From Ruminiclostridium cellobioparum subsp. termitidis CT1112 (GTDB taxonomy: Bacteria; Bacillota; Clostridia; Acetivibrionales; DSM-1351), in assembly GCF_000350485.1 (NCBI RefSeq), contig NZ_AORV01000049.1:1-64000 (forward strand): a stretch of 64,000 nucleotides of DNA, written 5' to 3'. The notes below the pieces were generated by a model that worked only from the letters and a program-made list of their open reading frames with translations, was not told where the DNA came from and ran no database searches. A program made the position numbers and the translations under genes. Of this stretch, positions 43,568 to 53,388 are shown one piece after another (the first letter of the stretch is position 1; every line of letters starts with the position of its first letter).

Positions 43568-44731
43568 ATGGTAACGGTTATGGATATTAATATTGATATT
43601 GATTTTGGGAAATTGCCCACACCCTGTTATATAGTCGATGAAAGACTTCTTATAAAAAATCTTGAAATACTGGATTCGGTCCAAAAAAGGACGGGCTGCA
43701 AAATTCTGCTGGCCCAGAAAGGCTTTTCCATGCATGCGGTTTATCCCCTGATTGGAAAGTACCTTAAAGGTGTTACCTCCAGCTCGCTTTTTGAAGCCAG
43801 GCTGGGGTATGAAAAAATGGGGAAGGAAGTCCATGTATATGCTCCCGCATATATCGAAGAGGAGTTTGATGAACTGCTGAAATACACAGATCACATAGTG
43901 TTCAACTCCTTTGCCCAGTGGGACAGGTTTAAGGCCAGGGTCAGGAGCTACCCCGGCAAAAGGATAGAGTGCGGGATACGCATAAATCCTGAATATTCAG
44001 AGCAGGAGCATGCAATATATGATCCCTGCTCCAGGTATTCAAGGCTGGGAGTTACACTGAAAAATTTCAGGCCGGAGCAGCTGGAGGGTATAGACGGGCT
44101 GCATTTCCACACCATGTGCGAGCAGAATTCAGACACCCTGGAACGTACTGCCGGAGCAGTGGAAGAGAAGTTCGGGGAGTTTATAAAAAACATGAAGTGG
44201 CTGAATTTTGGGGGAGGACACCATATTACAAGGCAGGACTATGATATTGAGACACTTGTCCGGACCATAAGCCGCTTTCAGGAGAAATACGGCGTACAGG
44301 TATATCTTGAACCCGGTGAAGCCGTGGCTTTAAACACAGGCTACCTGGTGGCGGAGGTACTGGATATAGTAGAGAATGAAATGAATATAGCAATCCTTGA
44401 TACTTCGGCGGCCTGCCATATGCCCGATGTGTTGGAGATGCCCTACAGACCCAACATAATAGCTGCCGGGAAACCCGGAGAAAACAGGTATACTTACAGG
44501 TTGGGAGGTCCCACCTGCCTGGCGGGAGACATAATAGGAGACTATTCCTTCAAGGAACCCCTGAACCCGGGGGACAGATTGGTGTTCTGTGATATGGCTC
44601 ATTACACCATGGTAAAGAACAATACCTTCAACGGTGTCAATCTTCCGGCCATAGCACTTTACAGCCAAAAGGACGGGCCGGAAATAGTAAGGAAATTCCA
44701 ATACAGTGATTTTGAGACAAGATTATCGTAA
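43568..44731 (+). CDS. nspC: Carboxynorspermidine decarboxylase
   Basis: PLP-dependent fold-III decarboxylase of 387 residues that removes the carboxyl group from carboxynorspermidine or carboxyspermidine. The PLP lysine is K51 in LLAQKGFSMHAV. Other motifs: YSRLGVTL, GLHFHTMCEQN, NFGGGHHIT, EPGEAV and CDMAHYT. It follows the dehydrogenase by 115 bases. GGAAAGG precedes ATG 43568; ATG 43580 is an alternative start. A terminator follows. Confidence 0.93.
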   Translation: MVTVMDINIDIDFGKLPTPCYIVDERLLIKNLEILDSVQKRTGCKILLAQKGFSMHAVYPLIGKYLKGVTSSSLFEARLGYEKMGKEVHVYAPAYIEEEFDELLKYTDHIVFNSFAQWDRFKARVRSYPGKRIECGIRINPEYSEQEHAIYDPCSRYSRLGVTLKNFRPEQLEGIDGLHFHTMCEQNSDTLERTAGAVEEKFGEFIKNMKWLNFGGGHHITRQDYDIETLVRTISRFQEKYGVQVYLEPGEAVALNTGYLVAEVLDIVENEMNIAILDTSAACHMPDVLEMPYRPNIIAAGKPGENRYTYRLGGPTCLAGDIIGDYSFKEPLNPGDRLVFCDMAHYTMVKNNTFNGVNLPAIALYSQKDGPEIVRKFQYSDFETRLS

Positions 44732-44764
44732 ATATTGTTTAGAATTGAATATTGATTTTTGTAT

Positions 44765-44791
44765 AAACCTAACAAAAAAGTTGGGTTTTTT
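44765..44791 (+). terminator. Terminator after nspC
   Basis: AAACCTAAC pairs with GTTGGGTTT (one G-U pair), loop of six A, then T run. Confidence 0.85.
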
Positions 44792-44928
44792 GCTTCTATA
44801 TGACACAAAATTATATGAAGAGGTAAGTTTTATAAATTAAATTGATCATCCTTTGATGCTATTATAAATACATAAGGCATGACTGAACATTGAGCTCATG
44901 CCAGTATATTAAAGGAGGTCATGAAAAT

Positions 44929-46296
44929 ATGAAAAAAGCTATTAGTAAGGCCCTTGCTGCAGGTATGGCTATCGTTATGACGTTATCCATAGCAGCTTGC
45001 GGTTCATCGACACCGGCAGCTACTTCAACCTCAACCGCGGCAGCCAGCAGTGCTGCTCCGTCATCAACCGCAGCAGAATCATCTGCACCGGCAGGGGAGC
45101 CTGTAAAACTCACATTTTGGCATATCCAGACAACAGAACCTTTCCCGGGGCTTATGGAAGAGTGGATGAAGAATTTCTCGGCAGAAAATCCAAACTATAC
45201 TGTTGAGGTTACAGCGGTTCAAAATGACGCTTTCAAACAAAAGCTTCTGATTTCAATGAGTTCAAATCAATCGCCGGACATATTCCCTCACTGGTCGGGC
45301 GGACCGATGAACCAATATGCCGATGAAGGAAAGATTGCTGACCTAACCACTTACATGAATGAAAATAACTATAAAGACCGCTTCATGACGGCAGCTATAA
45401 ACCAGGCTACATATAAAGATAAAATTTGGGCAGTGCCTGTTGAAAACACATCGGTGGCAATGTTCTTCTATAACAAGGAGCTGTTTGCCAAGTATAATCT
45501 GCAGGTTCCAAAGACAATTAAAGAACTTGAAGCTCTTTGTGACACTTTAAAGAAGAATGGTATCATACCTTTCTCTCTGGCCAACAAGACCCAGTGGACA
45601 GGTTCCATGTATTACATGTATCTGGCTGACCGTTTCGGCGGACCCGAACCTTTCAATGCGGCGGCACAGCGTACGGGTTCCTTTGAAAATGAAGCATTTA
45701 CCCAGGCCGGAAACAAGATCCAGGAATGGGTCAAGAAGGATTACTTCAACAAAGGCTTCAACGGTCTTGATGAAGATTCCGGACAATCACGTACTCTCCT
45801 TTATTCAGGAAAAGCTGCAATGACACTTATGGGTTCGTGGTTCCTTTCAACAGTTAAAGGTGAAAACCAGGAATTTTTCGATAAGAACGTAGGTTCATTC
45901 CCATTCCCGGCTGCTGACGACGGAAAAGGTGATCCCAATTCAGTTGTCGGTACTGTCGGAGATAACTTCTATTCAGTTTCCGCAACCTCCAAAGATGTTG
46001 CAGGAGCCTTCAAAGCTATAACCTACCTTATAGACGACAAGGCTGTGGCTACACGTATTGAAAACGGCAGAGTTCCTCCTGTAAAGGGTGTAAAGGTTAC
46101 CGACCCGCGCCTCCAGGATGTATTGAATGCAGTTGAAAAGGCCCCTTATGTTCAGCTGTGGTATGATCAGTATCTCCCGGCTGAAGTTGCCCAGGTTCAC
46201 AAGGATACTTCACAAGCCATATTTGGTCTTGCCAAGACTCCGGAACAGGTAAACAAGGAAATGGAAGCAGCGGCTAAAAAATACTTTGGCAAATAA
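44929..46296 (+). CDS. CUT1 sugar-binding lipoprotein (transport)
   Basis: Solute-binding protein of 455 residues with lipobox IAAC and a long Ser/Thr/Ala linker. It contains SPDIFPHWSGGPMNQY, VPVENTSVAMFFYNKELF and WTGSMYYMYLADRFGGPEPF. AAAGGAGG upstream and ATG 44929 are preferred to the earlier in-frame start at 44890. A clearly homologous protein is encoded at 48411. This one, next to the permeases and carrying a standard signal, is probably the uptake component. Confidence 0.93.
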   Translation: MKKAISKALAAGMAIVMTLSIAACGSSTPAATSTSTAAASSAAPSSTAAESSAPAGEPVKLTFWHIQTTEPFPGLMEEWMKNFSAENPNYTVEVTAVQNDAFKQKLLISMSSNQSPDIFPHWSGGPMNQYADEGKIADLTTYMNENNYKDRFMTAAINQATYKDKIWAVPVENTSVAMFFYNKELFAKYNLQVPKTIKELEALCDTLKKNGIIPFSLANKTQWTGSMYYMYLADRFGGPEPFNAAAQRTGSFENEAFTQAGNKIQEWVKKDYFNKGFNGLDEDSGQSRTLLYSGKAAMTLMGSWFLSTVKGENQEFFDKNVGSFPFPAADDGKGDPNSVVGTVGDNFYSVSATSKDVAGAFKAITYLIDDKAVATRIENGRVPPVKGVKVTDPRLQDVLNAVEKAPYVQLWYDQYLPAEVAQVHKDTSQAIFGLAKTPEQVNKEMEAAAKKYFGK

Positions 46297-46320
46297 TAAT
46301 CAGTAAATTAAAGTATCTAT

Positions 46321-46357
46321 AATTGATTGGGTATCACTCATCTGATACCCATCAATT
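46321..46357 (+). other. Intercistronic hairpin after the binding-protein gene
   Basis: AATTGAT-GGGTATCA pairs with TGATACCC-ATCAATT around a six-base loop. No T run follows, so stabilisation of the upstream mRNA is more likely than termination. Confidence 0.65.
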
Positions 46358-46448
46358 ATATTACTGTCAAATATATTACTGTCAAAATATTTATTCCTAA
46401 AAATAACCGGTCTGAAATAAGCTGCTTATTCAGAGGGGAGGAGAAACA

Positions 46449-47351
46449 ATGCAAAGTACCAAATCACTCTTAAGCTACAGAAAACGTAATACAGCAATTG
46501 CAGCAACAGTATTCCTTATTCCGGTATTCCTCTTTATCTTGATTTTTATAGTTTATCCTATTATCAATTCTTTTTGGCTAAGTCTTCACAATTGGAACGG
46601 AATCAGTTCCAAGAAGATTTTTTACGGCTTGGAAAACTGGAAAACACTTGCGACCGACACCGTCTTTTACAAGTCTTTTCTTAATAATATAATAATAGTA
46701 ATCCTGTCAATAGCTATACAGCTGCCCATAGCCATGGCACTGGCCTTCCTGCTGGATACGGGAGGAAAGAAACTGAATTTCCTCAAGATGGTCTATTTCC
46801 TGCCTATGCTCATGTCCTCAGTGGCAGTCGGTTTCCTCTTTAAATATACCTATGACCCCCAGTTCGGACTCATAAGTGCAGTGTCCACATTATTCGGGGG
46901 AGAAGGCATGGTGGATCTGCTGGGAAATCCAAAGGTCGCCATTTATGCCGTTATCACTGTCATATGCTGGCAGTACATTCCGTTTTACATGGTATATTTC
47001 CTGGCGGCTTTCAGTTCCCTGCCCGAGGAACTTTACGAAGCTTCAATAATCGACGGTGCCACATACGGACAGTATTTCTGGAAAGTTGCACTGCCCTGTA
47101 TGAAGGGTACTGTAAAGAGCGCTGCGGTTCTTTCGCTGGTGGGTTCGTTAAAATATTTCGATCTTATATACGTTATGACCCAGGGGGGGCCTAACGGTGC
47201 GACAGAGCTCATGGCCACGTATATGTACAAAAACGCCTTCCAGACAATGCAAATGAGCTATGGCTCAACTATTGCATCAGGTATGTTCCTTGTAATTACA
47301 TTGATTTCATTGCTGACCCTCAGGGCATTGAACGGAAGGGAGGAGGCGTAA
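46449..47351 (+). CDS. CUT1 sugar ABC permease (MalF/UgpA type)
   Basis: A 300-residue six-helix permease with EAA loop YEASIIDGATYGQYFWKVALPCM. GGGGAGGAG precedes the ATG. It is three bases before the partner permease gene. Confidence 0.93.
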   Translation: MQSTKSLLSYRKRNTAIAATVFLIPVFLFILIFIVYPIINSFWLSLHNWNGISSKKIFYGLENWKTLATDTVFYKSFLNNIIIVILSIAIQLPIAMALAFLLDTGGKKLNFLKMVYFLPMLMSSVAVGFLFKYTYDPQFGLISAVSTLFGGEGMVDLLGNPKVAIYAVITVICWQYIPFYMVYFLAAFSSLPEELYEASIIDGATYGQYFWKVALPCMKGTVKSAAVLSLVGSLKYFDLIYVMTQGGPNGATELMATYMYKNAFQTMQMSYGSTIASGMFLVITLISLLTLRALNGREEA

Positions 47352-47354
47352 AGG

Positions 47355-48188
47355 ATGACCAGGAAAAAAATTTCAGCCGGAAAAATAATTATAGCATTAT
47401 TGGCCTTGTTATGGTTGGTTATAGCAGGAGCTCCATTTTACTTCATGGTAATCTCAGCCTTCAAAGAACAGTTTGAAATTCTCACCACAGGTGTATTTTC
47501 AATACCCAAGGGTTTTTATATGGACAACTTTGCAGGTGTTATTAAAAGCCAGTTTTACAAATATTTGCTGAACAGCACCTTTGTGGTGATTGTTTCACTG
47601 GTACTTATTCTGGTTACGGCACTGTGTGCGGCATATCCATTTTCAAGATTTAAATTTAAGCTTAACAAGCCCCTGTTCGGACTTGTGGTAGCTGCAATGG
47701 CAGTACCCATACACGTGACTCTAATACCAATCTTTCAGCTGACCCAGAAAATACACCTGTATGACACCATTTATGCGCTTATAGGGCCGTACACCGCCTT
47801 CAATCTGCCCATATCGGTATTCATCCTGACCAGTTTTATGGCAGAAATACCGAAGGAGCTGGAAGAATCTGCCGAAATAGACGGCTGCGGCAAATACAGG
47901 ACCTTCTTCCATATCATAGCGCCTTTATCAAAGGCGGGACTGGCCACACTGGCCATTTATAACGCCGTCAACATGTGGAATGAATTCAGCTTCGCACTTG
48001 TACTGACCCAGTCGGCAAAGAGCAGGACATTGCCTTTGTCAATATGGGATTTCCAGGGACAATATAATTCCAATGTCCCTATGATAATGGCCGTACTGAC
48101 CTTTTGCGCACTTCCCATGATAGCTGCCTTTGCCATCGGACAGGATAAGCTGATCAAAGGTATGATGGCAGGAGCAGTAAAAGGCTAG
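47355..48188 (+). CDS. CUT1 sugar ABC permease (MalG/UgpE type)
   Basis: A 277-residue six-helix permease with EAA loop EESAEIDGCGKYRTFFHIIAPLSKA and the usual C-terminus GMMAGAVKG. AGGAGG upstream overlaps the previous gene's end. No ATPase gene follows; the next genes encode the sensing module. Confidence 0.93.
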   Translation: MTRKKISAGKIIIALLALLWLVIAGAPFYFMVISAFKEQFEILTTGVFSIPKGFYMDNFAGVIKSQFYKYLLNSTFVVIVSLVLILVTALCAAYPFSRFKFKLNKPLFGLVVAAMAVPIHVTLIPIFQLTQKIHLYDTIYALIGPYTAFNLPISVFILTSFMAEIPKELEESAEIDGCGKYRTFFHIIAPLSKAGLATLAIYNAVNMWNEFSFALVLTQSAKSRTLPLSIWDFQGQYNSNVPMIMAVLTFCALPMIAAFAIGQDKLIKGMMAGAVKG

Positions 48189-48221
48189 AGCTGAAAATAT
48201 ATAAACTTTTTTGCTGCTACC

Positions 48222-48268
48222 CGGGGATAAATATAGTGTATAATAAAAGTACATATATTATCCCTGGC
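48222..48268 (+). terminator. Hairpin between permease and sensor-module genes
   Basis: GGGATAAATATA (48224-48235) pairs imperfectly with TATATTATCCC (48254-48264). No clear T run; could be a terminator or processing site. It precedes leader module D. Confidence 0.4.
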
Positions 48269-48279
48269 GGTTTATACGT

Positions 48280-48413
48280 ACATGGCCGATAACCTCCTTT
48301 ATCAGCCTTACAGCGTAGAGGAGTGAACAAATTTCATATCTGTTTTGCGGCTGCTGTTGCGGCTCAAAGCCATATCATGTCAAGGCCATAATATGGCTTG
48401 GGAGGTTAAGTTG
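48280..48413 (+). promoter_or_regulatory. Start-codon leader module, copy D (long form with anti-SD)
   Basis: ACATGGCC, TAACCTCC, GAGGAGTGAACAAATTTC, then hairpin 1 (GCTGC/GCGGC), a lengthened hairpin 2 (AAGCCATAT/ATATGGCTT) and GGGAGGTTAAGTTG ending at the TTG start. TAACCTCC (48290-48297) complements GGAGGTTA at 48401-48408. Confidence 0.78.
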
Positions 48414-49709
48414 AAAAGATTACTTCTAACCCTTATTGTACTTATAATAGTTCTTCCGCTGTCGGGCTGTTTTTACGACGGGCACATGGGTATGACCACT
48501 CAGAGAGTGCAGAAAAAACAGCTGACTCTGTACAGCATTCAGGGGGATTCTGCCGTCAACGAGGTCATTACCGATTCAGTCAACCGGTTTGAAGGCAGCA
48601 ATAGCGGCTTTGAGGTGGTACATGAATTAATTCCCAATGATGTATACAAGAGCAGACTTTCTGTGTGTGTGGCTACAAATCAGATGCCGGACGTATTTCC
48701 CACCTGGTCCGGAAGCATATTGAAGGAATATGTAAGCATCGGGGGAGTGGTAAACCTGAGCAGTTATATGAGCAAGGATGATTATAGCTCCAGATTCAAC
48801 AAAAAAGCACTTGATATGGTTACCTTCGGAGACGGAATATGGGGTGTTCCGGTAGAAAATATGTCCCTTGCAATGATTTTCTATAACAAGAGTATCTATA
48901 AGACGCTTAACCTGTCGGAACCCGCCAATTTCAACCAGCTCAAGAAGAATATCGAGGTGCTTAAAGAACATGGTTATATACCTTTTGCCCTGGCCAACAG
49001 AACGGCCTGGACGGGTTCCATGTTCTATATGTATTTTGTGGACCGTCTGGGAGGACCTGAGGTATTTGACAATGCTGCAAACAGGAAAAATAACGGTTCC
49101 TTTGACAATGAAGTATTTGTAAAAGCTGGTGAAATGGTACAGCAGCTGGTTGACATGGGAGCTTTTCCCCAGGGGTTCAACTGGATGGATGAGGATGCCG
49201 GTGATGCGCGCAATCTTCTCTATAATGAAACAGCAGCCATGACTTTGACCGGAAGCTGGTTTTTGAGCAATGTAAAATATGAAAATCCCGGATTTTATGA
49301 AAAGATAGGAGTTTTCCCTTTCCCAGCAATTGAAGGAGGAAAGGGAAATCCAAACAATTCCATAGGTACCCTGGGGGACAATTTTTACTCTGTGGCAGGT
49401 TCCTGCAATTACACCGATCAGGCCTTTGAGCTTGTGCAATATCTCATTGACGATACTGCGGTTCTAAAGCGCATTCACGCAGGCAAAATTCCTCCAGTTA
49501 ACGATGTCAGCATAGAAGATCAGCTGACAAATGAGGTGTTTGATTTTATAAAGAAATCTCCGAATGTTCAATTCTGGTATGACCAATACCTCCCTCCCAA
49601 GCTTTCGGAGGCCCATTTAGCCCTTACAAGGCGGATATTTGGGGGTGAGGACCCTAAACATGCTGCAAAGAGTATGGAAGATATAACACGACAGTACTAT
49701 AGTCAATAA
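48411..49709 (+). CDS. Solute-binding lipoprotein, probable sensor partner of the kinase
   Basis: A 432-residue paralogue of the binding protein at 44929, sharing for example MPDVFPTWSGS, VPVENMSLAMIFYNKSIY and WTGSMFYMYFVDRLGGPEVF. The lipobox is LSGC. TTG at 48411 after GGGAGGTTAAG is the start; the upstream open frame lies within leader module D. It is 11 bases before the kinase gene and separate from the permeases. That layout matches three-component systems in which a dedicated binding protein presents the sugar to the kinase, as described for cellodextrin sensing in R. cellulolyticum. Confidence 0.9.
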   Translation: MKRLLLTLIVLIIVLPLSGCFYDGHMGMTTQRVQKKQLTLYSIQGDSAVNEVITDSVNRFEGSNSGFEVVHELIPNDVYKSRLSVCVATNQMPDVFPTWSGSILKEYVSIGGVVNLSSYMSKDDYSSRFNKKALDMVTFGDGIWGVPVENMSLAMIFYNKSIYKTLNLSEPANFNQLKKNIEVLKEHGYIPFALANRTAWTGSMFYMYFVDRLGGPEVFDNAANRKNNGSFDNEVFVKAGEMVQQLVDMGAFPQGFNWMDEDAGDARNLLYNETAAMTLTGSWFLSNVKYENPGFYEKIGVFPFPAIEGGKGNPNNSIGTLGDNFYSVAGSCNYTDQAFELVQYLIDDTAVLKRIHAGKIPPVNDVSIEDQLTNEVFDFIKKSPNVQFWYDQYLPPKLSEAHLALTRRIFGGEDPKHAAKSMEDITRQYYSQ

Positions 49710-49720
49710 AGGGTGGGCTT

Positions 49721-51499
49721 ATGAAGAACTGGTTATTACAATTAGCTAAAAAGAAAATGAGGAATATTCCTTTCAGATCAAAACTTACTTATTATCTTGT
49801 AATAACAATATGCTTGACCGTATTGATTGTGGTGGGCTTTTCATATACTGTGACCAGCCGTTCCATAAAACAGCAGGCAAAAGATATGACAATGCTTCAA
49901 CTCCAGCAAAACACCTCAAACCTTGAGGACTACCTTCAAAACATTGAAAGTACCCCCGACAGTATAGTCACAGACAGAAGCTTTCAGGAATATCTTTCGA
50001 GACACGATGAAGACAGCATGGATTTTTCGGCCACTGTCGACGATGTTTACAGATCCATGTCCAATATAATGGGTTCCAAAAGAGATATATTATATATGTT
50101 TCTTTATAAGGCCATCGACAATAATATTCTTTATCTGGGGCCCACAAAAGCCGGACAGGACTCAGACTACTCCAATGTGGCAGCCTACATGTCGAAAAAG
50201 GATATTTCAGGAAGTCCCATAAGGGTCAGCTTCAGACAGGATCCCATTTTGCCGAAGAAATATACCCTTACGATATACCAGCCCATATTTGATATATACA
50301 GGATAAAGAGACCCATCGGCATGTTGGGCATATCGGTAACAGAGGATGTGGTGGCCAGATTTTATTCCCACAGCAAAAGGGATCTCCCTCTTGATACCTT
50401 TATTATGAACGGTCAGGGTACAATTGTTTCCCACACCGACAAGAGTAAAATCAGCTCGAATGCCGAACTGGATGAAATCCTGGATAAGCACGACGGTTCA
50501 GCCGAGCTAGGAGGAAAGCTGGTTGTATATAAATACATAGAAAATTGGGATTGGTATGTGGTAGGTACTCTTCCCATCAGCTACCTCCTTAGAGATAATA
50601 ATGTCATGCTTCTGGCAATACTGGCCATAGTTATTTTCACCATAATCCTGGCATCATTTATCTCATTGATTTTCAGCAGGCATTTGCTGCGGCCCTTTAA
50701 TGATCTGATATACAGGATGTCAATGGTATCAAAGGGGGACCTGACCACACGCATAAACCTGTCGGACCACGGCTATGATTTCGAACAGGTATCAAAAGGC
50801 TTCAACCTCATGGTGGAACAGATAAATGTCCTCATGCAGAGAATATATGATGAACAAAGGCAGTTAAAGGAGATCGAGTTTAAAGCACTCCAGGCACAGA
50901 TAAATCCTCACTTTCTTTATAACACACTGGAGTCAATACATTGGCAGGCCCTTATGAACGGGCATCATGAGATTTCGACCATGGTAAAAGCCCTGGCCGG
51001 TTTCTACCGTATAAGCCTGAGCCGGGGAGAGGCCATTATCCCATTAATGAGTGAGTCCCAGCATGTTGAAAACTATTTGACCATACAGGAAATGCGGTAT
51101 AAGGACAAGATGGAAAGTTATATAGATATTCCCGAGGAATTTCTCGAGGTAATGATACCTAAAATGACCCTTCAGCCCCTGGTGGAAAACTCGATATATC
51201 ACGGCCTGAGAGTCAAGCAGTCAAAGGGCTTTATAAAAATAACCGCTGTCCGTGAAGGGGAGGATCTGATCGTAAAAGTCATAGACAATGGTATAGGTAT
51301 GGTTCCCGACCAGATAAAAAGCCTGAACCGTACACTGGAAGATAACGATTCGGATGTGGGATACGGAGTCAGGAATGTTCACAGGAGAATAAAGCTTTTT
51401 TACGGAAACCCCTATGGTTTGTTCTATGAGAGCAACGAGTACGGCGGTGTCACCGTAAATGTCAGATTGCATATTAACCGGGAGGAAAACAATATATAA
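49721..51499 (+). CDS. YesM-type sensor histidine kinase
   Basis: A 592-residue kinase with helix 1 at about residues 20-45, an extracellular Cache-like sensor, helix 2 at about 290-315, HAMP, phospho-acceptor H397 in QINPHFLYNTLES and ATPase motif LVENSIYHGL. It lies directly after the sensor-type binding protein gene and upstream of the response regulator gene, from which a 169-bp palindromic insertion separates it. Confidence 0.94.
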   Translation: MKNWLLQLAKKKMRNIPFRSKLTYYLVITICLTVLIVVGFSYTVTSRSIKQQAKDMTMLQLQQNTSNLEDYLQNIESTPDSIVTDRSFQEYLSRHDEDSMDFSATVDDVYRSMSNIMGSKRDILYMFLYKAIDNNILYLGPTKAGQDSDYSNVAAYMSKKDISGSPIRVSFRQDPILPKKYTLTIYQPIFDIYRIKRPIGMLGISVTEDVVARFYSHSKRDLPLDTFIMNGQGTIVSHTDKSKISSNAELDEILDKHDGSAELGGKLVVYKYIENWDWYVVGTLPISYLLRDNNVMLLAILAIVIFTIILASFISLIFSRHLLRPFNDLIYRMSMVSKGDLTTRINLSDHGYDFEQVSKGFNLMVEQINVLMQRIYDEQRQLKEIEFKALQAQINPHFLYNTLESIHWQALMNGHHEISTMVKALAGFYRISLSRGEAIIPLMSESQHVENYLTIQEMRYKDKMESYIDIPEEFLEVMIPKMTLQPLVENSIYHGLRVKQSKGFIKITAVREGEDLIVKVIDNGIGMVPDQIKSLNRTLEDNDSDVGYGVRNVHRRIKLFYGNPYGLFYESNEYGGVTVNVRLHINREENNI

Positions 51500-51534
51500 T
51501 TTGCAAGGGTTTCTTTATGAGTTGGGAAAATAGA

Positions 51535-51703
51535 CTTAAGAACCTGTTTAGTATCTCATTGCACTCGTCATTTTGGTGTATTTTGCGCCATGCTGCGTTA
51601 AATTTTCTAGGAATAAACAAATTATTCCTTCGAAAATTTGCCTTGCCTGGCAGAAAATTCACTCAAAATGCCAAGCACAAGCAGATACTAAACAGGTTCT
51701 AAG
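51535..51703. repeat. 169-bp imperfect palindrome (MITE-like)
   Basis: Ends AACCTGTTTAGTATCT and AGATACTAAACAGGTT are perfect inverse copies. Pairing continues imperfectly through CATTTTG, GCCA and AAATTTTC to a centre GGAATAAACAAATTATTCC. It separates the kinase and regulator genes. I see no transposase in it. Confidence 0.75.
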
Positions 51704-51724
51704 GGAAAAGGTTGGTGAAGTATA

Positions 51725-53278
51725 TTGTACAAAGTGCTGATAGTTGACGATGAGGTAATGATACGGAACGGCCTGTATAATATGATCCCATGGAAAAAGC
51801 TGGAGATAGGTGACGTCCGGACTGCTTCCTGTGCACAGGAGGCCCTGGAGCTTGCCCGTGAAACCAAGCCCGATATTGTACTGACCGATATATGTATGCC
51901 CGAAATGGACGGTCTGGAAATGACCAGGCTTATGCTTGAATTCCTTCCCGATCTGAAGGTGCTTGTACTTACCGGCTATGATGATTTTAAATATGCTCAG
52001 AAGAGCTGCTATCTAGGTGTTAAAGAATTCATACTGAAGCCGGTGGATGAAGTCAGCCTGGCAAACAGCATCAAGCTACAGGTGGAAAACATAAAAAACG
52101 AGCTGCAGTCCTCCTTGAAATGCAATATCCTAAACAGGAAAAGAGTATTGGAAAATCAGAGGGCCTTTGAAAAATCACTCATGCAGCTGACCGAAAAAGC
52201 CAATGAGACCGAAGAAATGGATATTGATGATCTGGTTCTGGAGGAGAACTGCCGGTATCAGGTGGGGCTCATATCACCGGTGCTGTCGGGCGACAGTGTG
52301 TGGGTGCAGCATAAAAATCTATTGTTGATTTCAATTAAAACCATTCTTATAGATATGATCGATTCCAATAATTCAGGCTGGACCTTTCAAAACAGGGACG
52401 GAGATATTGTTGTGATATTTTACATAAAAAATAGTGATGACAGTGCCGAGGACCAGATATCCAGGCTTCAGGAAATTGTAAATGTGGAATATGACGTGGA
52501 TCTGGAGACCGGTATCGGTCCCATAGTGGCCAATATTTCCAAAATAAAGACTTCATACAAAAAAGCAAAAGAGAATGTGAAAGCAAACAAAGCGGAATTT
52601 AATTTGCAGGAGGACAGCCTGGGTATTGAAGGCTCCAGGCAGAAGGATAAGCTGTCGTACTACAGGAATCAGATGCTGGAGAGCATACCGGATACCGAAG
52701 CGGTAAAAAAATACCTTAAGCTGTATATTGACGAGGTAAAAAACTCAGGAATGAAAAAGGTGAATGCCGAGCAGAAATTCTATGAGCTGGCTTCGGCCTT
52801 TTACTGGGAATATCTCAAAACCACAGGCTATCAGGCCGACGGCCGTCTGGAGACCCTGATAACGACACTGCGGAGCAACGACCTTGAAAACTGCTGTGTT
52901 TTCATAGAAATGTTTATTGCAAAACTGATGTATACCAACAAAAAACAAATGCATGAGATAGTTGAAGCCGCCACCAAATATATTAAGGAGAATCTGACCG
53001 AGGACCTTACGGTATTTACCCTGGCAGAGCAGTTCCATGTTGCCCGGAATTATTTTTCCAGGCTGTTCAAGAAGGAAATGGGAGAGGGCTGCAACGAATA
53101 CATCACCAGGCTCCGCATTGAGAAGGCAAAGCAGCTTTTGGGTGCGTCAAGGCTGAGAACCTACGAGATTGCCGAAAAGGTAGGTTATCACGACACAAAT
53201 TATTTTTCTCTGGCCTTTAAGAAAAATACCGGATTATCGCCGAAAGAGTTCCGGGAAAAGCTTAACAATCCCGAATAA
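51725..53278 (+). CDS. YesN-type response regulator with AraC output domain
   Basis: A 517-residue regulator. The receiver domain has IVDDEVMIRNG, the phospho-acceptor Asp in PDIVLTDICMPEMDG (about residue 55) and LKPVDE. The C-terminal AraC HTH includes FTLAEQFHVARNYFSRLFKKEMG and GYHDTNYFSLAFKKNTG. The start is TTG 51725. It is the partner of the kinase upstream and presumably activates the importer and GH3 genes. Confidence 0.93.
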   Translation: MYKVLIVDDEVMIRNGLYNMIPWKKLEIGDVRTASCAQEALELARETKPDIVLTDICMPEMDGLEMTRLMLEFLPDLKVLVLTGYDDFKYAQKSCYLGVKEFILKPVDEVSLANSIKLQVENIKNELQSSLKCNILNRKRVLENQRAFEKSLMQLTEKANETEEMDIDDLVLEENCRYQVGLISPVLSGDSVWVQHKNLLLISIKTILIDMIDSNNSGWTFQNRDGDIVVIFYIKNSDDSAEDQISRLQEIVNVEYDVDLETGIGPIVANISKIKTSYKKAKENVKANKAEFNLQEDSLGIEGSRQKDKLSYYRNQMLESIPDTEAVKKYLKLYIDEVKNSGMKKVNAEQKFYELASAFYWEYLKTTGYQADGRLETLITTLRSNDLENCCVFIEMFIAKLMYTNKKQMHEIVEAATKYIKENLTEDLTVFTLAEQFHVARNYFSRLFKKEMGEGCNEYITRLRIEKAKQLLGASRLRTYEIAEKVGYHDTNYFSLAFKKNTGLSPKEFREKLNNPE

Positions 53279-53388
53279 AATAATTGGTAAACTGTTTTCC
53301 AGTCTCATGACAAATTTGCAGGATTTGCATTAAAACTGCGATTATTAAGGAAACTAATACTATAATCATGATCAGGAGGTATTGTACT

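Noticed and set aside
48627-49439. Minus-strand open frame of 270 codons opposite the sensor-type binding protein
   Set aside because: Shadow frame; the plus-strand protein aligns along its length with its paralogue.
51517-51702. 61-codon plus-strand frame between kinase and regulator genes
   Set aside because: It is almost entirely the palindromic element at 51535-51703 and has no family features.
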